DNA of 64,000 nt from Monodelphis domestica (GCF_027887165.1 NC_077229.1:203881753-203945752), one strand, 5' to 3'. Counted from the stretch's first letter, positions 26,370-37,928 are shown. The notes: generated by a model not told the origin, from the sequence alone. Numbers and translations are program-made.

Positions 26370-26830
26370 CTAGCTACCTCTTTAGATGATCTGGACCAAC
26401 TCTACCTGAGCTCAAATCTATTTTACTACATTCCCAACCAGAGCTCATTGAGCCTCTGCTTATAGAGTAGGGAGCGCCATGCTTCTTGTAGAAGTCCATT
26501 CCACTTTTCAACAACTCTCAGTGATATAAAAATTTTCCTGGCAGTGAGTTTAAATGTGTCTCTGGTCTATTCTCTAGATCGGATCATAGCAAAGTCTAAT
26601 CTTTCTACATAACAAACTTGCAGACATTTAAAGACAGACACTATTTCCAACTTTACTTATCTTCTGTAAGGTAAAAGCCTCAGGCTTTTCACCCATTCCT
26701 CAGTCTGGCTTTAAGTTCCTTCGCTATCCTCATCGCTTTCTTCTGCATATGCTACACGTTGTTGTGTACAGCAATGTTAAACAACATAATTATTCTTGGA
26801 CAAAAGTTCAGTATCTTTAATACACTTCAA
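26370..26830 (-). mobile_element. L3/CR1-type LINE 3' end
   Basis: The plus-strand text reads as the reverse complement of an L3/CR1 tail: 'gaagtccattccacttttca', 'aaaattttcctggcagtgag' and 'cagacatttaaagacagaca', then 'ttcacccattcctcagtctg'. Confidence 0.65.
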
Positions 26831-26847
26831 AACTAGGCAGGGGAGCC

Positions 26848-27103
26848 TATTCAGTTGTTTCAGTCATATCCAACTCTTCACATTCTATTTGGGGTTTTCT
26901 TAGCAAAGATACTAGAGTGGTTTGCTATTTCCTTTTCTAGTTCATTTGACAGTTGAGGAAACTGAGACCAACAGGGTTAAGTGACTTGTCCAGGATCACA
27001 CAGCTAGTAAGTATCTGAAGCAGGATTTGAACTCAGGAAGATGAGTCTTCCTGACTTCAGGCCTGGCATTCTCTATTCATTCATTGTACCACCTAGCTGC
27101 TCC
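26848..27103 (-). mobile_element. Mar1-class SINE
   Basis: 'gttgtttcagtcatatccaa', 'actagagtggtttgctattt', 'acagctagtaagtatctgaa' and 'tcattgtaccacctagctgc' make a near full-length copy. Confidence 0.85.
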
Positions 27104-27269
27104 AAAAATGAAGCATAGTTCATCTATATCATCTCCCCCAAGTAAGTTCAATGCATGGCAATGCTTAAAGAGATCCTTGGGACTAGAGATTAGAGTCTGA
27201 GTGTTATATATACATATATATCACAATAGACATTTTAAAAGAACAAGACAGATGCAAAATAATTAATCT

Positions 27270-29410
27270 TTTTTAAATAGAATTTATTCCCAGATATCTC
27301 AACCCCTTCTTCCCCTCCCCATACCATAGAAGGTATCACTCAGCAAACAAATATGTGTATATAATTTTGCCTTTCATGTTTGTAGTTTTCAGTTCATTTT
27401 CTAGAGTTGAACATTCACAAGTTATTTTTCAAATGTTAAATATGTAGCTATATATAATGTTGTCTTGGTTCTACTCAGTTCACTATTCATTATCTCTTGT
27501 AGGTCTTTCCAAGTTTTGTTTTGTTTTAATTATCCTACACATAATTTCTTATGGTTCAGTAGTATTCCACCACAATCATAAACCATAATTTGTTTAGCCA
27601 TTCCACAACTGAGGGACATTCTCTCAATTTCCAGTTCTTTGCCACAACAAAGAGAGCTGCTATAAATATTTCTGCACATGTAGATTCTTTTATTCTTTCC
27701 CTGATCTTCTTTGGAAACAGACCCAGCAATGATATTGCTGAGTCTGAATATGCAGTTTTAGAACTCTCCAAGTATAATTTGAAATGACACTCCAAAATAG
27801 TTGGATCAGTTCACAACTCCACCAACAATGTATTAGTGTCTTCATTCTTCCACATCTCCTCCAACATTTGCTGGTTTTCCCTTTTGTCATTTTAGCCAAT
27901 ATGATTGGTGTCAGATAATATCTCAGAATTTGTTTAATTTGCATTTCTCTAATAAGTAATGATTTAGAGCATTTTTCACATAGCCTGATATATGGAGCTG
28001 ATTTCTTAATCCAAGAATTGTCTTTTAATATATGTTTCTCATTTATCAATTGGGGAATGGCTCATATTCCTATAAATATCACAAAGTTCTCTACATACTT
28101 TAAATATGAGACCTCTGTCCATGAAACTGTCTAAAATTTTTTTCCAAATTGTCTGCTTTCCTTTTAATCTTGGCAACATTTGTTTTGTTTCTACAAAACC
28201 TTATTAATTTAGTGTACTCAAAATTATCCATTTTACATATCCCAAAGCTCTCCATTTCTTATTTTCTTATAAATTCCTCTTGTATCCATAATCTGATAGA
28301 TAATATATTCCCTGTTCTCCTAATTTGCTTTTTATGTCTCTTTCTATGTCTAGGTCAAGTGTCTGTTTTGATCTTATCTTAATGAATGGTCTATATATAC
28401 TAGTTTCTGCCAAACTACTTTCCAATTGTCACAGAAACTTTTACCAAATGGTGATTTTTTTTAATCCCCAAAACTTGGATATATACACTTGTCAAATACA
28501 TGTAACTATAATCTTTATTCTAATGCTGTTTGCTATATAGTGATTCTGTTCCACTAGTCTACCTTTTTATCTCTTAGCCAGTACTAGGTAGTTTTGATAA
28601 TTTAAAATATGGAACTGGGGGCAGCTAGGTGACTCAGTGGATTGAGAACCAGGCCTAGAGACAGGAGGTCCTGGGTTCAAATTTGACCTCTGATATTCCC
28701 TAGCTGTGTGAGCCTGGGCAAGTCACTTAACTCCCATTGCCTAGCCCTTACCACTCTTTTGCCTTAGAGCCAATACGCAGTATTGATTCTAAGATGGAAG
28801 GTAAGGGTTTTTAAAAATAAAATAAAACAAAATATGGAACTGTTAAATCTCTTTCCTTTATATTTTTAAAAATTAATTCTTTTGATATGCTTGATCTTTT
28901 GTTCCTCCAAATAAATGTTATCATTTTTACTAGCTCAACAAAATCATTTTCAATTATTTAGTTGGGATGGCATTGAATAAATAGATTAGTTTAGTAGAAT
29001 GGCCCTTCCTACCCATGAACAATTAATAATTCTCAAATTGCTTCAATTTATTTTTATTTGTATAAAAATGTTTTATAATTATATTTGTTTAGCTCCTGGA
29101 TATGTTTTGGCTTTTTTTTTTGTCTGTGGTTATTTTAAGTGAGGTATAGTTTACTTTCTCTTCTTGTAGGATTTTGTTAGAGATAAACAAAAATGCTGAT
29201 GATTTACAAGAGTTTCTTTTACATCCTGCTACTTTGTGAAAATTATTGATAGTTTCAATTAACTTTTTAGCCAAATCTCTAAAATTGTCCACATATACCA
29301 TCATATCATTTGCAAAAAGAGATAGTTTTATTACCTCTTTGCCCATTCTGATTCCTTCAATTTACTTTTCTTCTCTTATTGCTCTTGCTAGCATTTCTGA
29401 AATAAATAAT
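27270..29410 (-). mobile_element. 5'-truncated L1, minus strand
   Basis: Read on the minus strand it runs from the RT palm to the 3' UTR. LSLFANDMMVY at about 29290-29325 is the FADD motif with Asp changed to Asn at its first position. The ORF2 C-terminus (27690-28049 and 27556-27795) includes IREMQIK, HCWWSCELIQLFW and EWLNKLW, and a 3' UTR follows down to about 27270. The spacing from FADD to the C-terminus equals that of the first L1 once the inserted SINE is removed. It is inactive. Confidence 0.85.
28618..28828 (+). mobile_element. SINE1/WSINE1-type SINE inside the L1
   Basis: This is a tRNA-derived marsupial SINE: 'gcagctaggtgactcagtgg' head, 'gtcctgggttcaaatttgac' B box, 'ttgccttagagccaatacgc' body and an A-rich tail. 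Perfect 14-bp repeats AAAATATGGAACTG flank it (28604-28617 and 28829-28842), starting at a TT/AAAA site. It is therefore young and was mobilised by L1. Confidence 0.95.
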
Positions 29411-30354
29411 ATTTTAAAATAATTTTACTGTATATGTTCAAGAAAACTTTTTAATATCACTAAAATATTTTTATGACAGTCATATCCTTGAATCTATCTC
29501 ATATATTTTTGAATATACCTCATTGAAAATCTTGGATTAATACTATGATACATGGACTCAACCAAAATTTTTATTTGAAGTACAGTTTATTTTGATACTT
29601 GATTTGAATAGCTGTCAAACCTGAAAAAAATACCTTACAAAGATATATTCAAATAAAAAAAGTTCATCCTTGCCTATGTTTTCTAAACCATGATACTCTT
29701 CTTTAATCTCATCCACAAATAATGCAAAGATTGTTGTTGAAATCTGCTTAGCAACTTCCCGTCTTCCTTGATGTCAGGAGTGTGGTCTCTGGAGGTCAGG
29801 CCCCAGGCAGAGGATGGTTATAGGAAATGGAAAGATGGGGACAGGCACAAGGCAAAGGATAAAATGCCCTGGTGAGGTCTGATTTCCTGGCAGCTTCCAT
29901 TTGCTTCTAAGCTATTCAGTACAAGGTTGCAAAGTGAGAGCAATAAATACATAGGAGATTTAGACAGGAATAACTGCTTGCCAACTGTCAAGGAGGAAGC
30001 ACATGTGGCTGACTCCAGATCAGCCCTACTGGAGGCAGATAGAAGAAAGGAACTAGAGCTGAGAGTGGGAAACAATTACACTCCTGCCTGGCTGCCTGAG
30101 AAAGAGGGCACAGAACCGACCATCAAGTTCAGACCTCACTAACTCACTAAGGTAGAGGAAGATCAACACAGGCAAAGAAAAGCTACCAGAGTCCATTACG
30201 CTTATGCTGCTTTCTCAATTCTACTATTTTCTTCATCCACCCTAGCAAACCATTTTCTGGACCCCCTAGGATATTCACACATCACTTTGTGCTATGAAGT
30301 AAAAGAATGCTCTGCTTAATTGCCTTCTAAAGCCAGGGCTGCATCTCAAGTCAC
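29411..30354. other. Unassigned interval with no gene seen
   Basis: 29750-30150 is GC-richer than its surroundings but shows no splice-bounded or family-like frame. The overlapping 71- to 85-codon frames there are featureless. Confidence 0.4.
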
Positions 30355-30550
30355 AGCAAGGGTTCTTATCTTTTAGGTCATAAGCCCCTTTGGCAATCTA
30401 CAGATGATTCTGGACCCCTCCTCAGAAAAATGTTGCTACATGTATAAAACCAAATGCATAGAATTACAAAAGAAACTATTTGTAAAGAAATCCAATTAAA
30501 AAAAAATTTAAACAAATTTGTAGATCCCAAGTCAAAAACTTCTTTGGATT
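30355..30550 (+). repeat. Dispersed repeat, possibly hAT-derived
   Basis: 'aagggttcttatcttttagg', 'cataagcccctttggcaatc', 'ctggacccctcctcagaaaa' and 'accaaatgcatagaattaca'. A reverse-orientation relative lies at 36001-36215. The paired gggttctta and ggacccc ends suggest a transposon, but I cannot name the family. Confidence 0.5.
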
Positions 30551-30789
30551 CTGACACTATTGGAAATTCTTCTTTGACTTTGACAAAACTTGAGGCCTAT
30601 TGTCTAACGTAAGGTGATGCAGGGAAGTTACTTTCCATGAGGCAGAAGATGAGCCTGTGAGCAAGGCATGTCACTCCAAAGGCCAAGTAGCACTGACTTT
30701 GGAGAATTTGATGGAGGTACATAAATGAGTTATACTGTGCAAAAGAGCCTGGCAGTAAAGAAAAAACTTTTGGAGTCAGATTGCAGATG
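30551..30789. other. Unassigned short interval
   Basis: No feature recognised. Confidence 0.4.
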
Positions 30790-31040
30790 AAAGCATTCCA
30801 TTTTTCACTTTATTTCCTTCACAAGTTTTATCTTGTATGTGTGATATGTGTCTTCTATCACAGCATGAGTAATATGGAAATATATATTCCATGACAGCAT
30901 TGGTATAACCTATATAAGACTATTTCCCACCTGGGAAAGGGGGAAGGGGGAGAGAGAATCTGAATCACAAAATTTCAGATAACAATTGTTAAAAATGTTT
31001 CTACATTGAATTGAAATAATTTTAAAAGAAATAAGGAAAT
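30790..31040 (+). mobile_element. L1 3' UTR fragment, older family
   Basis: 'ggaaagggggaagggggaga' followed by 'gaatctgaatcacaaaattt' and 'aacaattgttaaaaatgttt' matches the tail type also seen at 50236-50440. Confidence 0.55.
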
Positions 31041-32459
31041 AGCAAACAAAAAGAAATGAAAGAGCCTAGCATTTGCCATGTGTTGCCAGAAGTCGGGGTA
31101 AATTGTCTCTAACGGTTGCCTGATCCAGGAGTTTGCTTTCCCCAGAGAATGTAGGCTCTTCAAAAGTCTACTCCAGCTGTGGTAACAAGTCTCCAGCCCC
31201 TGCTCTTGGGGAAGAGAGGAGAAAATCTGGTAGTATAATAAGTGGTTCTGTTATTGGCTATGTTTAGGTGGAGTCCAACAGTCCTTTCAAAATCCATATT
31301 GGACCTGACACATGCTGGGGTTAAGTCCCAATATTGGGGGAAGGATCATTTCCTCCTTGGGAAAGAAGAGCAGGTATCATATCAAAAACCGAGTCAGAAT
31401 AAATCAAAAACTCAGTTGATTACAAAAGCTAGCTTCCTCCTAGCACCTCATCTCAAGTGGTTGAAACAAAGCAAAAATTCAATAGAAGGGACAGAGATTG
31501 CAAGCCTAGAAGATCAATAAAGATAAAAAAAAGACAATCTCCTAGAGGGCAGGTAGGCTATTTGTATTATTCAACCTGCCTCTTCAAAACTTTGGCCAAT
31601 TGGCCATAGGCCTCCATTTTCTACTTCTAATGCCTATGTTGGCATGGTCCCAGGCTGGATCTGTGATATCTCTTCTAACTCATTGGCAAGACTGAGAGCC
31701 TAAACAGTCCCTGTGATACACTAAATGTGGTATAATACATGATACAGTACCAAACTGGTGTCATTTTTCGCCCATAAAGTTGTACTGACCTTTATTGTAT
31801 CTTCAGGGTTCTTTCGGAAGTAAATGATGTAATTATAGCCTGAACTATAACATTTCAGGGTCTCCTGTAATGGGACTCTATGTGCAATTATGTGGTTAGT
31901 CAGGGCAAGAGGACCAAACATACAATATAAACTCATGCACTGTCATTCCAGAAGATGAATTAATCTCCTTACACACCACGTACAAAAGACACAATGCAAT
32001 TCCTGTTAGCCGCCAACTATTTCCAGACGCTGGTGCGATATTGATAAAGGAACTCGGGTGTGAGCCATTCTTCATCTCGCATTATTGTCAAAAAGGTGCT
32101 AGCTGGCCCCAGGGGAGTGTGGGCTGGGGACCATTCCTGGGACAGGTACAGGGGACCTTTTGATCACTCAATGGGTTTGAGTTTGCCTGAACCAACACTT
32201 TCCCTCAAGATCCTCCATGGCAGCCCCAGCTTTCCATTGTCAGTGAGGTCTCTTCCAGTTCTGGTCATTTCAAAATGTGATTATCCCCATCAGTTTGGCA
32301 TGAGAGACACAAGCAGGATGGAGGGCGGTATGGTATTCGGTTTTTATTGTCTTCTGCATATCCAGAGGAGTCCCAAGGGGGCCTCTTTTGATAACGAAGT
32401 TCAACATTTGTGGGCACAGAACTCAAATTCTGCAACCTGCAGTTATGGAATAAACAAGA
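31041..32459. other. Unassigned, repeat-poor interval
   Basis: No repeat recognised. A 164-codon plus-strand frame (32060-32554, begins ATGAGCCATTC... only with a near-cognate start) and a 110-codon minus-strand frame (32265-32597) overlap. Neither shows a domain. They may simply reflect the rising GC content next to the CpG-rich stretch. Confidence 0.4.
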
Positions 32460-33150
32460 AAATGAATCAAAACCGCTTGGATGAAGATAAAACACTGGAG
32501 CCAAGCAACCCACAGAACGCCCGAGTTTATAGCCACTGTCCATATCGGGTCTGATTTTATTTAAAGCTAGAGGAAAACTGGAGCCTGGCTGCGACATTGG
32601 CTGGCAAGCTCAAAGCCACTGTGCGTTTTCGAACTTCAGCTGGTGCAGCTTTGACAGCCCGAGGTTGCTGAGCCTGACCAAACATACCTGCGCTCCAACC
32701 AAGCCCATCGTTCCTGAGGGGACCCAATCTACGAGGACGCAGCCCTTCCCAGTGACCCCAGCCAATCAGCTCTGCGGCAGGGTCACTTTCCTGGGCAGGC
32801 GAGAGCACACGGGAGCTGATAGCAAGGGAGATAGGCAGCCCTGTAGCAATTACTCTCCCACTCTCCCCACAAGCTTTCACGCTTCTCTGCATTTTCAGGA
32901 ACACAAGCTTCTCGGTGCTGCTTGGATCACCAGCCCGCTCCCCTCTCCGGCCAATGAACTATCCCGCCTGGGCAAACAGGCTGCTGAGACTGTAACAATA
33001 TGCTCTCTTCTCAGTACGGGTACCAGTTTATCATTTTCCTCCTCTGAATCCTGTCATTTCATTGGCACGCGTGTCATTAACTTTGCAGAGACAATTATTC
33101 AGAAACCAAGTAAACTGCGGAAATTTGTAAACTCTTGCACGGCTAAATTA
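32460..33150. promoter_or_regulatory. CpG-enriched stretch with CCAAT motifs
   Basis: By eye there are about 25 CpGs in some 690 bases, far denser than the surrounding DNA. CCAAT motifs lie at 32762-32766 and 32951-32955, and ATTGG motifs at 32596-32600 and 33061-33065, the last one next to ACGCGT. No recognisable repeat occurs. Long chance frames occur on both strands (32665-33174 plus, 32557-32904 minus). It could be a promoter, an enhancer or an old CpG island. No downstream exon is recognised. Confidence 0.45.
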
Positions 33151-33562
33151 AATGCTGTTTTAACTAACAGTTAATAGTGTTTACTGCTGTGTAATAGTAA
33201 TTTTCATTTTTTACTGTATCTAATGACTTTCTGATGACTGGAATTCTCTGTAGGGATACCAAATCATTACATTAAGGATGAGTGATTTTAGTATGCAATG
33301 ACTGATCAGTACAATAATATGTAGACTAATGCTTAAGCCAGTAAATTAAATAATTTACACCACAGTGTTTGTCAACTAGAATAGGGGTTCCATTGTGCAG
33401 TTAAATCGTAATGTAGATTCTGCTTAAAAGTAAAATAATAAATGAACATCTTCACTTGGGAACACATTAGTAGAACCCCAGCTTAAAGGGTAGAGGACTC
33501 CTTTCTGTACCATAGGAGTAGAGAGAAAGTTATATCAAATTGTTTCCAAAAGAAACAGAGAG
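33151..33562. other. AT-rich repeat-free interval
   Basis: Nothing recognisable. It drops back to low CpG directly after the enriched stretch. Confidence 0.4.
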
Positions 33563-33825
33563 AAGCTTGGCGGTTCAGTGGATAAAACACCAGACCCCTC
33601 GTCAAGAAGATCTGTGTTCCAATCCAGCATCACTTTCTAGCTGTGTGACCCCGGGTAAATTACTTGACCTCTATTTGCCTCAGTTTCCTAATCTGTAAAA
33701 TAGGGATAATAATAACATCTACCTCCCAGGTTTGTTGTGAGGAACAAATAAGATGATAAATTTAAATCACTTAACACAGTTCCTGGCTCATAGAAAGCAC
33801 AAAAATGTTAATTAATATCGTTTGG
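33563..33825 (+). mobile_element. Mar1-class SINE, near full length
   Basis: 'cggttcagtggataaaacac', 'tagctgtgtgaccccgggta', 'cagtttcctaatctgtaaaa' and 'cagttcctggctcatagaaa' appear in family order. Confidence 0.8.
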
Positions 33826-33924
33826 CTACACTCCTAGAAAAGAGTGACTAGGATTGAACTGAACAGTAACTTTGTGAGTAGAGAGAGTACCTGCTTCACA
33901 GGTTCCTTAGGATAGAAGTTTTGA

Positions 33925-34135
33925 CATTTAGAATCATAGGCAAAATAAGATGGTATCCTAGAGGTTATCTAATCCAACCCTCTCAATTTACAGATGAGGA
34001 AGCTGAGACTCAGGAAGTTAAATAACTCACACAAGGTCATACAAAGTGTTAAAGTGAGAATCAGGATTGGAAGCTAGGTACACAGTTCCCAGTTTAGCAG
34101 TCTTTCTACTATACCCTGCTAGTAGCAAGTTGAAA
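33925..34135 (-). mobile_element. MIR/THER-type SINE
   Basis: 'ggttatctaatccaaccctc', 'ttacagatgaggaagctgag' and 'aggtcatacaaagtgttaaa', closing 'ctactataccctgct'. Confidence 0.7.
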
Positions 34136-34744
34136 AGCTAGAATTTGAAATTGTCTTTCAATTTCCAAATCATTTTACCATTACACAAAAAAAATCATTT
34201 TTCATTTACAAGTAGAACATATTTGAAAAAATCAACTGAAAGGGTAAGCAATGTCTTTATCATTCAATTACCTCTAACCTTGCCTCTCAGTTACCAACCA
34301 ATTGGCTGTCAGGAAGAAGTATTCCAGTGGAATAGCAAACTTTCTCTGGTATTAACTTGTTATTAACATAAAAATGACTCTCCTCCTTGGCTTAATAAAA
34401 GTTTCCTGAAAATTCATGTAACTTTCTGAAAAAAAAAAATTTGATTACTCTGAATAAAATTGGGTTTGTTTTTTTCAAGTCAATCTAAGCAGTTTTCAAA
34501 AAATAAAACCTGGCTAAATTTTGTTTCTTTGCCAGTGATTATAAGTTTGAACAAACCCCAAGTTTCCTGGAAACAAATTCTATAAAAAAAAGTTGTTGTT
34601 GTTGTTTTTAATTTCTTACTTGATGAAATTTAGGAAACTTCTTGAATTGGCAATGTCAATTGGGGAAATGGAAAAGGAATAGAAAAGGTGAAGATTTCCT
34701 CTTGTTCTAAAGTTGAATCTGGAAAAGGAACCTGTCTATGCTTT
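34136..34744. other. Unassigned interval with no gene seen
   Basis: A (GTT)n run lies near 34590-34607. Nothing else is recognised. Confidence 0.4.
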
Positions 34745-34755
34745 AAAAGCTTTGG

Positions 34756-35010
34756 GAGGGGGCAGCTGGGTGGCTCAGTGAATTGAGAGTCAGACCCAGA
34801 GAAGGGAGGTCCTGGGTTCAAATTTGACCTCAGACACATCTTAGCTGTGTGACCTTGGGTAAGTCACTTAACCCCCATTGCCTAGCCCTTACCACCCTTC
34901 TGCCTTAGAACCATTACCCAGTATTAATTCTAAGATGGAAGGTAATGGCTTTGGAAGGAAGGAAGGAAGGAAAGAAGGAAGGAAGGAAGGAAGGAAGAAA
35001 GGAAGGAAGG
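34756..35010 (+). mobile_element. SINE1/WSINE1-type SINE with GGAA tail
   Basis: Head 'gagggggcagctgggtggct', body as at 28618, then a (GGAA)n tract of about 60 bases (about 34951-35010) in place of the A tail. Flanking repeats AAAGCTTTGG (34746-34755 and 35011-35020) are identical and place the microsatellite inside the inserted unit. The A-rich tail therefore seems to have seeded the repeat. Confidence 0.9.
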
Positions 35011-35160
35011 AAAGCTTTGGAACCTCTACTGATCAAATGGTATATTACCTTACATTGTAACCAAAAGAAAAGAAAAAAAAATACATTGCTGCCAGGACCA
35101 TGAGCCCTATTCTTCCATTTTGTGATGCTTATATATACCTTAGTCAAGAGCCAAGGTATT

Positions 35161-35352
35161 GGGGGGGGGGGGGAGGTTCTAGGTAACAGAGTGGATAGAG
35201 TGCCATTCATGAAGCCAAGAGGACCTGGGATCAAATCTGACCTCGGATACTTCCTAGCAGAGTGAACCCAGGAAAGCCATTTAACTCCCTTTGTCTAGCC
35301 TTCTGTTCTGTCTTAGAATTGATATTAATACAGAAGGTAGGGGTTGTTGGGG
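35161..35352 (+). mobile_element. Divergent SINE1/WSINE1-type SINE
   Basis: A run of 13 G replaces the family's GGGGG start. 'gagtggatagagtgccattc', 'acctgggatcaaatctgacc' and 'gtcttagaattgatattaat' follow. A second G-rich run lies after the tail at about 35360-35369. Confidence 0.75.
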
Positions 35353-36000
35353 TTTTTTTGGGGGGGAGGATAATGGTATTATCTAGGGTGGTTAGTCAAT
35401 CAAGAATGAAAATTAAGGGAGAAAATATGTTTAATAGGAGAATGCGTTCACTCTACACTCAAGATAAGAATGAAGGAGTAGAAAAAGAGCACAATTCGCT
35501 ACACAGACCATAAATTTTAATAAATGCACACTTTCTCATGGCCTAAAATAGATCACAGAGTGACTGAGTCATAGATAGCCCTGGACAAGTGGACACTAAC
35601 TATAACCTCACACTAGAAGAGCTGAGGTGTGAAGAACATTAAGGATTGCTAAACCCACTGGGAACTTGGAGGATTTGGCAAGAAAAAAGCAATCCTTAGG
35701 AGGAAAAGGAGACACATGGATATGGACATAGAAATTAACAGTGTGTAATGTATCTGCAAAATGTTTGCAAGTAAATATGCAAGGTGCCTCAGTCAAGAGT
35801 TCAATTACACTAAATGCTGAACAAAAAAGAAAAACAAAATCTCAACCTTTTTTTAACTTGGGCAAAATTTTTGTTTGCAGATCAACCCATATTGTTTTTG
35901 GTTGCCCTTTTACTCTTTGAGGAAGCAAGAGAATTTTATGGCCAAACAAATTTAGAGCAGAAGGGACTGTAGATAAAATCTATTCCACAGGATCTTAATA
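35353..36000. other. Unassigned interval with no gene seen
   Basis: No repeat or coding sequence recognised. Confidence 0.4.
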
Positions 36001-36215
36001 TTGACTTCCGATGGATTTTATTAATTTCAATGAATTTGGATGCTTTAAAAAAAAAGCTCATGTTAATTTCAACATAATTAGTTTTCTTTGTAATCCCATG
36101 AATTTTATTTTATGTATATAAAACTATTATTTGGAAACTATTATTCTGAAAAGGTCCATAGGCCTCACCAGACTTCTAAAGGGTGCAAGGCACAAAAAGT
36201 TAAATACTTCTGATA
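36001..36215 (-). repeat. Inverted relative of the 30355 repeat
   Basis: 'tttgtaatcccatgaatttt', 'aaaggtccataggcctcacc' and 'agacttctaaagggtgcaag' read as the reverse complement of the same repeat family, more complete at this end. Confidence 0.5.
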
Positions 36216-36633
36216 TTCTCCAACCCCCTCATGATTTCTCAGATCAGAAAATTGGTGTGGTCAACTGAAAAAAAGGAAGAGGGTGACTCTGGTAAGTGTG
36301 GGAGCAAGCAGAAAAGATTAAAGGCAGATGAAGGGTTTGTGGATCCATCTGTATTTGAAATCTACCTGTACAACACAGATCCACAAGTCGATTGATGATG
36401 GTGTTCATAACTGAATAGTGGACTGAATACCTGATGACACCAATTAAAAAGGTCATATATGAATATTTTAAGGTTTTTTCTCAAATTTCATTTTTTAAAT
36501 ACTTCAAGATATCAAGAAAAGGAAAAAATCCAAGTAATCTAGGTACACTGGCCCATTGTCTTGAACATTTACAAATAAATTAACTGCCTTGCGCATATAC
36601 AAATATAATGTGTGTGTATATATATACATATAT
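36216..36633. other. Unassigned interval with a TA/TG tract
   Basis: A short TG/TA microsatellite at about 36608-36634 borders the next SINE. Confidence 0.45.
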
Positions 36634-36808
36634 AAACCCTTACCTTCTATCTTAGAATCAATTCTAAGTACTAATTCTAAAACAGAATAGTAAAGGCTAG
36701 GCAATGAGGATTAAGTTACTTCCATGGTCACACAGGTAGGCAGTGTCCAAGGCCAGATATCAACTCCAGACCTGGCTCTCTATCCACTGAGCCATCTAAC
36801 TGCTCCCT
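36634..36808 (-). mobile_element. SINE1/WSINE1-type SINE
   Basis: 'aaacccttaccttctatctt', 'ggtcacacaggtaggcagtg' and 'tccactgagccatctaactg' give a complete minus-strand copy. Its TA-rich flank stands where the A tail should be. Confidence 0.85.
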
Positions 36809-37928
36809 TGCTCATATATATTTGAAAAAAAGGCTAAAACACTAGCTCACAACTGAAAAAAACAGGATAAAGTTTTGTAGACCCTTATAAAGTTTGATTT
36901 GATAGTCATTTTTATTTTTAATGGATGATTTTGTGATTATCTGAAATATACAACCAGATAGGTGCTTAAAGTGTCAAAGTACAACCAGTTACCTCCAAGC
37001 TGACTTAAAACATTTCATTTTAATTTTGTAATTCCACATACTAAGAAACCACCGACATTTGGTTGGCACTTTAAAAAGTCATATTTTACAACTACAATGT
37101 CTCAACTGTGAACTATTTCCTGTTAATGACAGCACTGCCATAATATATTTACCGTCCTACAGTCACTAGCCATGAGATTTTTACTAGATCACATTAAGTA
37201 AATAAAGCTGTGTAAATGGGTTGTATAGAATGGCACCTTCTTTCAGTCCTTACTACACAGAATTAGTTTTAAGAAAGGATAAATAACTCTCACCTCCCAA
37301 AGTACCCCAATTCTTCAATTTCACTGAAAATAAAAACCTGCTTCCATGGACTATACCATGGACCTTGCCTAAGGTGATTTATTTAAGATTTATCCAGATT
37401 AAATAAATAACATTTTGTAGTGCTATATCAAAAAGTCTTAAAAATATTTTAGCCTTAAAGTGTTTGTTTTTTTTTAATGAAGAATAATCAGGTAAACCTA
37501 AGTGCCTGATCAACTAAGTACAACTTGTTTGTTGCATTAGAAACTAAGCATCTGCAAAGAACTAGACACCATGTGACACATAAAGAATTTATACCTAAAA
37601 CACACAGTCCAAGATAGAGAGCACACAAGCACAATTACTTCCCAGAGTAAGTAATAGGTTAATCAAATGAATACTTTCCAACTAGTTGCCTGTCTAGTTC
37701 TTTGTCCCAAAATCCCCCCCAAAATCCCTTTTTATCCAAAACAAAATTCTAGGAAAAATATGGCACATTTTTTGTACCAAAAAAAATAATAATTTTTGGG
37801 ATACTGCCTCAAAATGTTACAGGAGACATTAATCTCTTAAGAAAGGAATATTTTGATGGCACTCTGACATTGTTTAACTTCATTGTGAGTATGGGAAGAA
37901 ACCCAGACATGTTAAAATGAATTTAATC
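36809..37928. other. Repeat-free AT-rich interval
   Basis: I find no repeat hallmark in this 1.1-kb stretch and no coding frame. It is a candidate for old unique sequence. Confidence 0.45.

Noticed and set aside
34878..35234. Frames with GRKE or FLPS repeats
   Set aside because: They translate the GGAA microsatellite of a SINE tail.
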